The notes below the pieces were generated by a model. That model did no database searches and was not told the origin of the DNA. It saw nothing but the letters and a program-made list of their open reading frames with translations. From Selaginella moellendorffii (taxonomy: Eukaryota; Streptophyta; Lycopodiopsida; Selaginellales; Selaginellaceae), in contig NW_003314270.1 in NCBI RefSeq assembly GCF_000143415.4, forward strand, positions 2,427,742-2,491,741: a stretch of DNA of 64,000 nt, given 5' to 3'. The translations under genes and the position numbers were made by a program. Of the stretch, positions 10,401-20,773 are shown piece by piece; the stretch's first letter is position 1, and every line of letters begins with the position of its first letter.

Positions 10401-11250
10401 ACCTTCCACTGCAGCAGCACCAACAAAACGTTGTTAACACCAAGGTCTCCACCCAGAAAATGGTGGCCGCCAATATGGAAAACGCCAACAATGCTGATAA
10501 ATATGACTAACTTCATGACATGCCCAGCAATGAACATCATGGCCATGACCACGTCCTTGTCCTTATCCTTGGACTCGAGCAGTAGCAGCATCAACCTCTA
10601 TTGTAACAAGACTATCACCCATAGGAAGTGGAGTTGAAAGACGTGCAGCAAAAAGTGGAAGAAGTGACGTCTCCTAACATTGTGCCAAGCGAAGAGCATC
10701 ATCAAGGGTGGTTGGAGCAAGTGCATGTAGAAGTCCAACAAGATTTTGACGAAGTGTTAGCCACAATATTCCTAGCTTGATCCGCTCTAATATATTTGGC
10801 TCTGTATGAAGCAAGAAACTTCGGAAACAAATGCCAAATTGCATCACTGACTCAAATGGCCCTTGACGAAGATGATGTAATTGTTAAAAGGCATTATCAT
10901 AATCGTCGGCATGTCCGAATGCACGGTTAAAGATGTTTGGGAGAACACTCCAATCCCCACGAGTGGCTATGCTCAAACCATTGTACTATTGCAACACCGT
11001 GCCTTAGAGATATGTGGGAAACTCACGCAAACATCTAGCATTATCCCAAGAATGATATGGGGCAATCATTGTGAAATGATCGAACCAAATACACATCGTC
11101 CCTAGGATTCTTGTGAAAGAACTCCGACCAAATGCAAGGATTGGCACCAAGAGCAGGAGGAGCTGTACTATGTGTCGTGAATGCCACCATCAACTGAGTT
11201 TGATTGTTCAATTGCAATTGCACAACATCAAGCAATTGCACCAACTACTA
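10401..11250 (-). pseudogene. Possible degraded gag fragment of another retroelement
   Basis: On the minus strand, short blocks resemble plant gag. 11041-11244 encodes a Gln/Asn-rich stretch then FHKNPRDDVYLVRSFHND. About 10900-10680 reads LRQGPFESVMQF and LAPTTLDDALRLAQ, the type of sequence found in Gypsy gag cores. Blocks lie in different frames with stops between them. No LTRs or further domains are visible. The call rests on pattern resemblance only. Confidence 0.3.
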
Positions 11251-11788
11251 CTCCAAAGTCAAAAGAGGAGGAAACTACTAATTTGCCATAAAGATGAATG
11301 AAAAGGAAAGAGAAAAAGAAGAAAAGTGAAAAAAAAACTAGAAAGAAAGGGATATTTAGACAATGCAAAAGCTACATCTAAACCAAAATTCTGAAAGAAA
11401 AAAACAAAAGAAAGGAAATGGAGAAAACTAGATCTAGATAATGCAAAAGTTACATCTAAACCAAAATCCCAAATCTAAGCACTTCTCAAGGACAATCAAA
11501 GGTGCCCCACAGCTCCACCAATATGAGTGCATGGAATATAGAATGGAAATACAGAAAATGTGCATATCAATTAGCTTAAAAACCCTAATTTATATATAAG
11601 AGCAAGTGGTCCGGATTGAAACCAATCTGATGGCTGCCAAAATCCCACTATGCTAATATTAATATACAGTATCATAGTCGTACACTTGGACTTCACATAA
11701 AGAATTATTTATATTATTTATTGACTGACTTTACAATGTGTTTATGACTATATTTATTCACTAGGCTACTCATAAATTACCATTAACT
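11251..11788. other. AT-rich host DNA, no feature recognised
   Basis: An A-rich tract (11300-11470) contains a short direct repeat (gataatgcaaaagttacatctaaacc-like, twice), then ordinary AT-rich DNA. I see no gene. Confidence 0.4.
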
Positions 11789-12166
11789 ATGTATTTAGCT
11801 TTTTTTTGTTTTCAATTTTTAATAGATCTTTATTTAAATGAAGTTATTGATTGTTCAAATCCTTCTTGGAAAAAACTCATGACTTGTGTTTTAGATATTT
11901 ATTATAATAACTATGGCAGAGATGTAAATGTTTTTATATATAAATCTTCTTTATCATTTGAAATTAGAATAGATCCAAATCCAATAATAGAAATTTTTGA
12001 TTTTACAGTAGATGGAGAGCTTTATCAATTAATTGTTTTTCCAGGCTCGGCAAAATATAAAACAAAAGGTGATTATGGTTGGAGTAATTGGTCATTCGAA
12101 GGATGTTATAAACATGATGATTCAATTATTGTAGAATTTTTATATTATAAAAGTAATTGTAAATAA
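11789..12166 (+). CDS. Small AT-rich gene or terminal exon, unknown family (copy 1)
   Basis: The ATG frame gives 125 residues ending YKSNCK. The 5' part may be intronic: tttttcaatttttaatag at about 11808-11825 looks like a splice acceptor, so the true exon may begin near 11826. The conserved core (LMTC..IYYN.YGRDVNVFIYKSSLSFEI, FPGSAKYKTKG, W(S/N)NWSFEGCYKH) is also found on the minus strand at 31789-32076, with the 3' flank alike too. It is rich in aromatics with two or three cysteines and looks like the C-terminal beta-rich part of a larger protein. I do not recognise the family. Third codon positions are strongly A/T, unlike the GC-rich gene at 28459. Confidence 0.5.
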   Translation: MYLAFFCFQFLIDLYLNEVIDCSNPSWKKLMTCVLDIYYNNYGRDVNVFIYKSSLSFEIRIDPNPIIEIFDFTVDGELYQLIVFPGSAKYKTKGDYGWSNWSFEGCYKHDDSIIVEFLYYKSNCK

Positions 12167-12747
12167 GAAATAATTTTCTGTATATTGCAATACTTTCTTT
12201 CCTTTTTTAACATAAAATTATTTTATATAATCAATTCTATATTATATTTTAAATATATATTTCTAATTTTAATATTTAAAGATGCAAATGTATAATTATG
12301 TTCTGCACTATAGATTTGCTACACCATACAGCAACACTTACTTTGTATTAGAAAAGATAATTAAATAATTATTAATACAATAAGCTGGTAATAAAGATTA
12401 TCAATTGAAGATTTTAATAATTAAATTTATTTTTGAATAATAATTTCCAAATACATAGCTTAAATATAAATCTGGTGTGAAATGACAATGTTATCTAACT
12501 ACAAACGTTTTGTTTTAATGGTATAACAATTAAAATATAAAAGAATATACTATAACATTCTGGCGGCCCTCCTGCCCCAAACATGAACCTTTTGGATGTT
12601 CTGCTTGATCTATCCTCCCGCGCCACCTCCCCCAGGCAGCATCGCCATTGGACTCTCGGGAGAGGGCTTGCCGAGCGTGATAGCTTGGAGCGCTCCATTC
12701 CCAACTGGTAACGCATCTCTCGCCTCGAATCCCTAGCCTGCTACAAG
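12167..12747. other. Host DNA; shared 3' flank, then GC-rich insertion target
   Basis: 12167-12235 is similar (inverted) to 31728-31789, so the duplicated unit extends past the gene. 12540-12747 is abruptly GC-richer and continues after element D at 16090. No convincing frame spans the rejoined site. Confidence 0.4.
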
Positions 12748-12752
12748 CGATT

Positions 12753-12864
12753 TGACATGAACCATGGGAATATTCCAAGAATATTCCATGGCCTATGGGA
12801 TTTAAGGCCGTAATGCCTTAAGGGTTGGGAGGTTGGCCTAGGGTTCGCTCTTTTGTTCATTTCA
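12753..12864 (+). repeat. 5' LTR of D (112 bp)
   Basis: Contains the imperfect palindrome ccatgggaatattc/caa/gaatattccatgg with two GAAnnTTC units, resembling a heat-shock element, and a second short hairpin ttaaggc..gccttaa. Confidence 0.9.
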
Positions 12865-12879
12865 TTAGTATCGGAGCAG
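12865..12879 (+). promoter_or_regulatory. Primer-binding site of D
   Basis: ttagtatcggagcag directly after LTR end ..ttca. It resembles the iMet-tRNA primer site tggtatcagagc with G-to-A and A-to-G changes. Confidence 0.75.
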
Positions 12880-12894
12880 TACGTTCTTTTGGGG

Positions 12895-13877
12895 ATGGCG
12901 GGTGAGCAAGACATTGATCCTGATGAAGAGTATGGCGTTAGTGATGATAGCCATGATGATGCGGAAGAGACTCTTGATGATGTCGTTATGCGGCAAGGAC
13001 GCCAGATTTCTGAGGTTCAGAGCGACATAAAGGAGGTTAAGGATTCCGTCAATCTCATTAAGGATTTCTTGCTTCGCATGAACCCTCATTGAATCAATCT
13101 CATGTCCGTGATTACCAGTGGTACATCAAGCATGCCAAGGATTATGGTATCGTGGAATGGAAATCATCACCGGATGTTTGTGATAGTCAAGAGGTTGATT
13201 CTTGGTTGGAATTGTGGGAAAGTTGTTGGTCTCACAATCCTTGTGAGGATAAAGTGAAGATAGATTTCTTTGTGACGAAGCTTATGGGCCATGCTTCTTC
13301 GTGGTGGAAGAACTACATCAAAGCTAATCCGAAGCCGGCTTCTTGGACTGATTTGACAAAGGTTTTCTGCGCTTCGTTTGTCAAGAAGTTTGAAGAAGTT
13401 GATCTTGTGAATCAGTTGTTAGAGATCCGGCAAGAGACTCTGTCTTTGGATGCGTATGCCCGCAAGTTCCGTGATCTTTGCCTTAGTCTCACAGGCGAGC
13501 TGCTAAAGGTGCACTGTTTTATCAAAGGATTGAGCTCGGTGGATGTGCAACAGAAGGTCAAGAAGGATTTTCTAGCAACATTGACTGATGCTATCACTAA
13601 GGCTCAAATCTTTTCGCCTGAACCGTCAGTCAACTCTGTCAACTCTGGTCAACGAGATGGTCTACGGAGTAGTCAACATGATGACCAGCTCGCCAATGCT
13701 TCATATTCGGGGAAGAAACAGCCATTGTTCTGTTATGGCTGGAAGCATGAAAATGGTAGTGAGGCTAAGAAACTTCGTTTGGACCAGCAAGAGAAGGACA
13801 AGGCGGAGGGCAATTGTTTTCATTGCCATAGAGCTGGACATCAGAGCAAGGATTGTTCTGAAGGGGTCAATGAATAA
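12895..13877 (+). pseudogene. gag of D
   Basis: An ATG at 12895 opens an acidic N-terminus (DIDPDEEYGVSDDSHDD) with a coiled-coil-like stretch (RQISEVQSDIKEVKDSVNLIKDF) that ends at a stop at 13090-13092. Gag continues in another frame from about 13089. The core domain has the usual GHASSWWKNYI and FVKKFEEVDLVNQLLEIRQ-type blocks, and near the end a complete CCHC knuckle (CFHCHRAGHQSKDC). One frameshift near 13085 therefore separates N-terminus from core. Gag stops at 13875-13877, close to the pol deletion junction. Confidence 0.8.
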
Positions 13878-15725
13878 TACGGTGACTGTGGTGGAAATTA
13901 TAGGCAATGATGTGAGTGATAGTGCTTTTGGGGCCGTATTGCTTCAAGTTAGGCATTGTCTCGCATTCATGAGCCACAAGTTTGATGCCACACAGTGGAA
14001 TTGACCTAATCAAGAATGGCAACATTATTTATATGGATCGGACTTCCATGTGGATTTAGACTATCATCTCTCCAATATTTCAGTCGACAAAAGGATCTTC
14101 GAGGCCGTCTTGCTCGTTGGCAAGAGTTCCTGCAGGAAATGTCTGTTAAGATCCAATACAAGCATGGAGGTGACAATAAGGTGGTTGATGCATTATCCAG
14201 GATGGTAAATTCTATCTTGTTCGTGAAGCTATCCAGCGATCTCTTGGATGAGCTTAAGGAGTTTGTTGACTTCAACTCCTTTATCACTGATATTCGCATG
14301 AAGGTTTTGTTGAGGGACGCCTCTACGGATTTGAAGGGTGACAAGTTTGCGTTATTCGAAATACGAGATGGAATTCTGGTGAAGAAGAGACATGTAGTGG
14401 TTCCTCGTGTTGACAAACTCATTAAACGAATTTTGGTTGAGTGTCATGATGTGCCAAGTGCTGGGCATCTGGGGGTATTGAGAACGTATATGTTGGTGAA
14501 GAGGCATTTCTTTTGGCCTGGGATGAAGCCAGATGTTGAGAAGTACGTACATGGTTGTTTGACCTGCCAGGCAATCAAAGTTGATCATCAGAAGCTCACT
14601 GGCCTCTATCATCCTTTACGTGTACCCAAGAATAAGTGGGATAGCATCTCGATGGACTTTATCACTAGTTTGCCCAAAACCTTTCAAGGAAATGATGCTA
14701 TTTGGGTTGTTGTGGATCATTTGACGAAGATGGCTCACTTCTTCCCTGTGAAGACAACGATAAAAGCTTCTAAACTTGCTCAGTTGTTTGTAGACCAGTT
14801 ATTCAGTCTCTATGGTTTGCCGGGTGACATTGTGAGTGATCGGAATCCTAAGTTCACATCCAAGTTTTGGCAAATGGTCTTTGAGAAACTAGAGACTAAA
14901 CTGAGCATGAGTAGTGGTGAGCATCCACAATCTGATGGGTAGACAGAGCGTATGAATCAACTATTAGAAGATATGCTATGGTCTTTTGTGGGAAACTTGA
15001 CTCGACAGGGAGTATGGGAGAAATACTTGCCTTTACTTCAGTATGCTCACAATAGCACTCATCAATCGGCTATTGGCATGTCCCCTTTTATGGCGATGTA
15101 TGGCTATGAGCCTAGGTCTTCTATGAGTTTGAATTTGGTTTTGGTTCGGGTTCCTCATGCTTGTGATTTCCTAGAGGATATGCAAGACAAGCTTGAGTTG
15201 GCAAAATTGAACATGAGGCAAGCTCAAGAATGAGACAAAAGATTGGCTGATGAGCATCGTAATCATCAAGAGTACAAAGTTGGTGACAAGGTTTTCCTTA
15301 AGCTGTCGGATGCACAACGGTCTCTAAAAAGAGGTGGAAGTGCTAAGTTGTCTCCACGGTATTGCGGACCTTGGACAATTTTACAGCGTGTAGGGGATCT
15401 TGCATACACTTTGGACTTGCTAGTTAGTTCGAAGATTCATCCAACATTCCATGTGAGCAAGTTTAAAGCGTGTTTGCACTCTAGTGATATCATGGATCAG
15501 TCCATCATCCAAGTTCCAGAGATTGATGCAGAGAAGGCTGGTCCGGTCAATATTCTTGCTCAAAGATTGGTGAAAACACGCCGGAAAACAACTAAGGAGT
15601 TGTTAGTTCAGTGGAATGGTTATTCCATGGACGAAGTTACATAGGAAACTCGAGATGACGTGAAGAGAGTGTTTTCGAGTTTTGGTTATGACTTGGATGA
15701 CATTCCTGAGGAAGGGGAGAATTGA
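13878..15725 (+). pseudogene. pol remnant of D: RNase H end, integrase, chromodomain-like tail
   Basis: Begins with an RNase H scrap (SDSAFGAVLLQ, LAFMSHKFD), a short frame change, then SLQYFSRQKDLRGRLARWQEFL. The integrase follows with an H..H/C..C zinc finger (GHLGVLRTY, CLTCQ), catalytic Asp in SMDFITSLP, Asp in IVSDRNPKFTS and Glu in TERMNQLLEDML. The tail ILAQRLVKTRRK..LLVQWNGYS resembles a chromodomain. One frame runs from about 14016 to 15725 with in-frame stops at 14940-14942 (TAG), 15231-15233 (TGA) and 15642-15644 (TAG). Each can be explained by one C-to-T or G-to-A change. PR and RT are missing. Confidence 0.85.
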
Positions 15726-15958
15726 GTTTTATAGCCATATTGCTATATAATTTGAGCCGTTTGTTCTATTCTCATTCTCTTGTTTCCATGACTGTATTGT
15801 CATGTGAGAAAGTCGTATTGCTTTCTTTCTTTCGTGGCTGTTTGTCGCAATGTTGGTGTTGCCGTTTGCACATCTTTTGTCCATGGCCGTATTGCCTTGG
15901 ACTCCTTTCATATGAGGCTCATTTAGCTTCTCGAGGCTGCCGTATGTGGCTGGGTCAT

Positions 15959-15972
15959 GAGGGAGGGGAAAA
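15959..15972 (+). other. Polypurine tract of D
   Basis: gagggaggggaaaa immediately 5' of the 3' LTR, the usual plus-strand priming site. Confidence 0.75.
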
Positions 15973-16084
15973 TGACATGAACCACAGGAATATTCCAAGA
16001 ATATTCCATGGCCTGTGGGATTTAAGGCCGTAACGCCTTAAGGGTTGGGAGGTTGGCCCAGGGTTCGCTCTCTTGTTCGTTTCA
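15973..16084 (+). repeat. 3' LTR of D (112 bp)
   Basis: Same termini and palindrome as the 5' LTR. The seven mismatches are all C/T or A/G. Confidence 0.9.
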
Positions 16085-16089
16085 CGATT

Positions 16090-16898
16090 CCTCGCCGTAA
16101 TCTTGCATTCTTGCCCTCTATCGCGCCACCGGTCGTGATCCCCCACTCTACACCTGGAATTCATGGCTGCTCCTATCGATCCAGATGCCGCTACTGCGAC
16201 CAAGCCCTACGCGAGACTCTCATCTTTCGATTCCTGTGGTTCCTAGAAGCTGCCTGGAGCTAGATCTCTACTTCTTCCACTGTTCTTCCGGACAAGCTCC
16301 AAATTTCTCTATAGAACCTAATGAAGAATCCCTCTTCTTCTTCTTCTTCGGGACGAATGCCGGGGAGCAGGGAGACGCCGTACATCCCGCCACGTATATT
16401 CCTCAATCCAACGGTCACGGTGTCAAGAGCGGTGGGAGCTCGCTGCGGTTGGCAACCCAATTTCGCGCCCTCTCGTTTGTATTTACATGGTTTGGCATTT
16501 ATTAGAGATATAACATTAGTTTCAAATCAAAAATTCCTTTTCCTTTCACTTTGTCTTTGTGAGGTTCTTTTTAAATTTTCGTGGGAAAGAAAGAAGCCCT
16601 AGTCCTTCCTACTGAAAGAGCTGTTCCATGGGCAACACGTTGCCACGTTGTAAACAGTAGTTACATGCGTGCGATTCATGCAAATATACACAAGACTTGA
16701 CAACCACCTAGAAAATCAGATTTTTCCAGGCTTGATATTTTTTATAGCACATCCTTCCAATACCATACCAAAAATATAATCTTCTTGACCTTAACTCTCG
16801 AAACTTATTAAACTAAGTAACGCGATCAAACGTTTACGTTTGACATTGGAAAGTAAACAAACTAAGTACCTCAAACTTTAGAAGGTTCTCCCAGTAAT
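16090..16898. other. Host DNA, no gene supported
   Basis: Right flank of element D. GC-rich to about 16480, AT-rich after. Short frames exist on both strands (a Glu-rich one from a CTT repeat at 16330-16350), but none has conserved motifs or supporting splice structure. Confidence 0.35.
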
Positions 16899-17260
16899 TC
16901 ATTCACAGAGCGCCTGAGAAGCTGGATGTGAAGAGAAATGTAGTAAGGAAAGGAGCAAGCTCTTTGAAACTGGGAAATGCAAGGATATTTTCCCGTCGTG
17001 CACAGGATTGTTGAGCAACAGCAGCTTGTTGTTTGCAACGATCGCCCTCACCAGAAGATCTGTGGCTTCCTCCTTCTGCTTGAGCATCTTATACATCTAG
17101 AACGTGAAGGACATGAAAGGAGTTAAGTTTAGAAGGTGAAAAAAGCCCTTCACCTCCTCTAGAACTTCCGTGAAGGAGTCCACTTTGTCGACCACACCCG
17201 CATTCTACCGGCATCAAGAGAGATCCTTACCGAAGCTCCGGGCCGGCTTCCCCATCGCCT
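16899..17260 (-). pseudogene. Possible small multi-exon gene or fragment, unknown
   Basis: On the minus strand, ATG near 17257 gives MGKPARSFG. An acidic stretch follows (VVDKVDSFTEVLEEV, about 17200-17155), then after an intron-like gt..ctag segment comes MYKMLKQKEEATDLLVRAIVANNKLLLLNNPVHDGK (17096-16985), running to a stop at 16899. Codon usage of the last block looks genic. The first putative intron would be about 26 bp, too short to splice, and stops fall between blocks, so this may be a decayed gene. Family not recognised. Confidence 0.3.
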
Positions 17261-17394
17261 TCCCGCCAAAGCCCACCCGAAGAACCCTACTTTAAACATT
17301 TTGTCTCGTCTTCCAGAGCCAAAGTAGCTGTCACTGGAGAGATTTTCCTTGGCGCTCTTGGGCAGTGTTGATTTTTCTACGTCGCACTTTGCTC

Positions 17395-17532
17395 GTGGAT
17401 GCTGAAGCAGCCGAGATGCTGAGGAAAATGGATCCGAGGACGCTGTCTGTGACTTTTAAGCTCGATGATCCTGTCGACAACTTGCAATGCACGCTCCACC
17501 TACCTCTGGGGCTTGGAGTTTCTCGGCACTAA
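17395..17532 (+). pseudogene. Possible exon fragment, unknown
   Basis: The frame VDAEAAEMLRKMDPRTLSVTF then KLDDPVDNLQC has gene-like composition and an ATG at 17416, ending at TAA 17530-17532. No upstream or downstream exon is identified. It could be a remnant or part of a short-intron gene. Confidence 0.25.
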
Positions 17533-17645
17533 ATCACTCTACCAGCTCGAAGCTCCTTCCTTTACTTTGCGATTTTGTGAGTGGCAGTGTCACCGGTGAT
17601 TTCTTCATCTTCATTTGTACAAAGGCTGAGCTCAGTATGAGTTTC

Positions 17646-17741
17646 TTAAGTTTTTCTTGAATGATCGTAGGTTAATGTTCCACTTTCTAACAGAGAGCTC
17701 AACATGCTCATACTTTTTCTCATAAAAGGGTCCACCAAAAT
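17646..17741 (-). pseudogene. Fragment of the AT-rich unknown gene family (upstream exon)
   Basis: The minus strand reads ILVDPFM...LESGTLTY from an apparent acceptor (..attattag) and stops after about 31 codons. The start and several blocks match 32246-32120 (ILVDPLMVDSYS..SESGTFTSN), where the block leads into the unknown gene. The conserved core is absent here. Confidence 0.45.
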
Positions 17742-18530
17742 CTAATAATACATGCAATCTTATAAGAACAATTTAAAAATAGAAATTGTTTTAAAATAGA
17801 TTTTGTACTCAATCTCTGGGATGAGACTCCAGGATTTATCGAGCCAAGAGGAATTGAGTCTCATCGCTTGGCAAGTTTGTATTTGGCTCAAAAAGCAGCA
17901 GCAAACATTGAAACTTCTGAACAAAAATATGAGAAATAACAAAAATGTTCCATTGTGAAGTTTTATTATTTAAGAAAAAAACTTCCACATCAAATCAAAC
18001 TTTATAAACTAGTCAAAACAAAAATGTTAAATGAATGAATGAAGTCATTTTGCGATGTCCATAGCTCCCACCTCTTCTCAATCTTGAATAAAAGTGATAT
18101 TTGGTACAGTGTTTTAGATCACCATATAATCGCTTTAGATATTTATTCTCGTTCCTTTTAGGGTTTTAAAAGATTACACAAAGGTATGGCGAAAACCTTG
18201 GATCAGGAAAAACCACGACGATCAACACAATGATGAGTGAGAGGCAGAGCCTCTCTCTCTCAGAAGAGGTAACGACATTGTTTCTTTTTTTCTTTCCAAT
18301 GCCAGGGACTCACGTGTTTATGTGTACTTCAGACGCAAGCAAACAAAGAGCTTATAAAAATCGGGATTGCAGCAACGATCTTCAGGAAGGAGACTGGTAA
18401 ATTCCTACGTTCGCAGCACCACTCGGTGGAGAATTGGAAGGGGTATAGTGCCGCGAAATTGATCGAGACTAAACTTTGAAAGTGTTGACCTTGTAGTCCA
18501 AAATCAATCACTTTTATTAATGGTAAAGCC
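17742..18530. other. Host DNA, nothing recognised
   Basis: AT-rich to about 18180, then mixed. No frame with recognisable motifs on either strand. Confidence 0.3.
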
Positions 18531-18604
18531 ATGGAAACTACAGGTCCGAGGCTTGTCGCTCCCAACTTGGCCATTCCCACTCGAAATGTCGATTCATAGG
18601 GAGA

Positions 18605-19023
18605 TTGCTCGCCAAAGATCCAGTGCCGGCTCCTAAAAGGATTATCTATCCTGCTGTGCCTCCCACCCAGGTTTGCGATTTCTTGAATCGATTTTCATTT
18701 CAATCTTGCTTTTCTAGCCTGTCCCCATTCGCGGTCCGCGACGCAAGATGCGAGTTAGTTTTAGCAGCTGTCAAGGAGTGGAAGCTTCATCGGGAAGCTC
18801 TCCAACTCAAACAAGCTCCATGTCCCTACAGAAGGTAGTAATGCATCCGCGCAGCGCAAGTATGATCGATTGCAATTTCATTGATAGGGTGCGACGGGAC
18901 GAAGCTCACATTCTCGTGGATCACGTCACAGTGGCAAAAATGTGGGAGATCAACCAAGACATGCTGGCCTTCGTCGTCGTGGTCGAGGATGATGGAGGAA
19001 TGACTCCATTGCTAGTTTTCTAG
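18605..19023 (+). CDS. Putative short-intron gene, 3' part (two exons), unknown
   Basis: A frame reading LLAKDPVPAPKRIIYPAVPPTQ ends at 18670, followed by a 47-bp GT..AG intron (18671-18717, gtttgcgat..ttttctag). The next exon continues in phase PVPIRGPRRKM.. to TAG at 19021-19023. The second exon is evenly composed and includes CNFIDRVRRDEAHILVDHVTVAKMWEINQDM. No ATG is seen at the start of exon 1 (the frame is open back to about 18527), so the 5' end is unresolved. The intron size matches the introns at 28459-30373. Family not recognised. Confidence 0.45.
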
Positions 19024-19151
19024 CTACCTGTCTCCACCAGGCCCCACGCCATCTAGAACAAGACAATTTGGCTGTGCACCGGGGGGTTCATGCAAATGTA
19101 TCCTCGAGTGTGATCTTTACAAGGTAATGGCAAGATCATTTGCTAGTAAGA
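19024..19151. other. Gap between two convergent putative genes
   Basis: The plus-strand frame ends at 19023 and the minus-strand frame at 19152. Nothing else is visible. Confidence 0.3.
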
Positions 19152-19741
19152 TCATTGCTGGCTTTGTACTTGCAGCTCTGAATTAAACTGGCACAATTTG
19201 GAGGCAAGGGGCCACCAGATGATCCACACCGCAACCGGGACCGTCTTCACATGCCAGGAAACATTGGAAACATCTATCTCAGTCCAACAAAAAACATGAG
19301 TTTTTTTATCGCTATACACGTGTGATTCGCTGTAAAACAGCTTCCGCTCATCCTCAAGAAGGTAAGCGACCATGTAGGCGGCAGTGCTCGCGGAAATCCA
19401 GTCGTTGTCTTGGAACTTCTTCACCACCAGTGAGGTGCTAAACCTGTCCTTCGAATTCTCACAAACGAAAACGAGCCTTGAGTTGGAACCAGTGCTGTGG
19501 AGAGAAAAACAAAGAAATCAGTACTGTCAAGCAAAGCACAAAAAAGAAGTATGTAGTGCTACTGAGTTTGCTCGCAGCCTCTCCATGGCGTCCAAAGCCT
19601 ACAAAACTATCGCTTTTAGCATCACAGAGTGAAGAAAAGAATGCTGCTCGCTAACCTGTTGAGATTGTTGTCTAAGAGGGTACGAGACAACTCCGACGAG
19701 CATGATTCTTTGGCAGCTTCTTCACGAGGTAGGATTTCCAC
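19152..19741 (-). CDS. Putative short-intron gene, last two exons, unknown
   Basis: The last exon is 19494-19152. The previous exon is 19741-19656, with acceptor tttcttttctttag before it and donor cag|gttagc. The 161-bp intron between them ends ttctctccacag. The phases join cleanly (2+1). The readable product includes VEILPREEAAKESCSSEL, LVVKKFQDNDWISASTAAYM and SWHVKTVPVAVWIIWWP. A possible further exon lies near 19998-19920 (minus: WQEGWNWAECQMVPRKEGERK). The C-terminal Trp-rich segment could be hydrophobic packing or a weak membrane segment. I do not recognise the family, and the 5' end is not found. Confidence 0.5.
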
Positions 19742-20104
19742 CTAAAGAAAAGAAAAATATAATCTTGCACAACCCAAAGAACACTACTTTCGAGTGTCAA
19801 GAATTACTTATTGCCTCTCAAGTAAGCTCTTCTCCTCTGCACAAGTGAATGGAGTGAGTGAAAAAAGAGAAACAATTTTAAAATCCACTTCGAATCTCAG
19901 AGTCACTGCCAATCACTTCATTTCCGCTCCCCCTCCTTCCTTGGAACCATCTGGCACTCAGCCCAGTTCCAGCCTTCCTGCCAATTTTTGTCAGTAGACT
20001 ATTCTTTGATATATTCTTAGTGTATGATGTTTTGTGTCAAGAATATTTTGTGAAAGTAGATAATCCTTTAGTAGTAATTGATATGCACATTTTTATATTT
20101 CATT

Positions 20105-20108
<4 letters not shown>
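19742..20108. other. Probable upstream exon/intron DNA of the minus-strand gene
   Basis: Contains the possible exon at about 19920-19998 and AT-rich DNA. No firm start codon or promoter can be named. Confidence 0.3.
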
Positions 20109-20167
<59 letters not shown>

Positions 20168-20195
20168 TGTATGTATGTATATATGTATATATATG
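20109..20195. repeat. (TA)n(TATG)n microsatellite
   Basis: About 15 TA units, then about 10 TATG units, then mixed TA/TG up to a G-run where the truncated C1 LTR begins. Confidence 0.95.
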
Positions 20196-20759
20196 TGGGG
20201 GGGGCTATGGGGGGTTCTAAATTATAGTAGGGATAATGGGTAGGTTGGGCATGGCCGACTAACTTGAGGCATAGTTTAGCTCCCGCTTGCGTGCCTGTCC
20301 TTGTTCTACGTCCGGCTTGGGTCTAAGCCCAAGTTCCATTCCATGCTAGCTGGTGGAGTACCTATATCCTCACGTTAGGCCACCAGTATGCCGAAATAGC
20401 GCTAGACTCTGTTTGGCTCCGTTTTGCATGCTGGTCCTAGCATTGGGATGCTAGTTGCTCTAGGACTGTTCCAAGTCGCTCCGGGCTCCTGTCCCTTCGC
20501 TCCTTGGGCTGTATGCTCAGGAGTTGCTCCGTGGTTCGGTTCTGTCACTCCTTGGCTCCATGCTTGGGAGTTTGGCACCGTTCTTTCGTTCAGTGGCCCA
20601 AGGCCTTGAACCGAGGGTTCCACACCACGTTCCTTTGGACACGTGGCATGTGACACATGGCATTTGTCACATGGCACAAAGAGGGTTTAGGTTCCGCTTC
20701 GTGGTGTTATCCTATAGTAAATCACCATAGGATAGAGGGTAAAAACTACATGCACTACA
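20196..20759 (+). repeat. 5' LTR of C1, truncated (564 bp)
   Basis: Matches 26297-26851. It starts within the G-run and ends tgcactaca before ttggtatcag. It carries G-box-like acacgtggcatgtgacac. Confidence 0.8.
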
Positions 20760-20773
20760 TTTGGTATCAGAGG
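20760..20773 (+). promoter_or_regulatory. Primer-binding site of C1
   Basis: tttggtatcagagg following the LTR, matching the iMet-tRNA primer site. Confidence 0.8.

Larger units (their letters stand above)
12753..16084 (+). mobile_element. D: Ty3/Gypsy chromovirus with 112-bp LTRs, internally deleted
   Basis: Both ends are precise: LTRs 12753-12864 and 15973-16084 (both 112 bp, TG..CA, seven differences, all transitions), TSD cgatt (12748-12752 and 16085-16089), primer site ttagtatcggagcag right after the 5' LTR, and purine tract gagggaggggaaaa before the 3' LTR. Gag is followed almost directly by the end of RNase H, so protease and nearly all of RT are deleted near 13865-13905. The integrase and a chromodomain-like tail remain, interrupted by stops. 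At 3,332 bp it is well below the size of an intact Gypsy element. Confidence 0.92.

Noticed and set aside
16260-16602. Short frames with Ser or Glu runs on both strands
   Set aside because: The runs come from a CTT repeat. No splice support or conserved motif.
20020-20220. Tyr-Ile-Cys-Met repeat frame
   Set aside because: Translation of the TA/TATG microsatellite.
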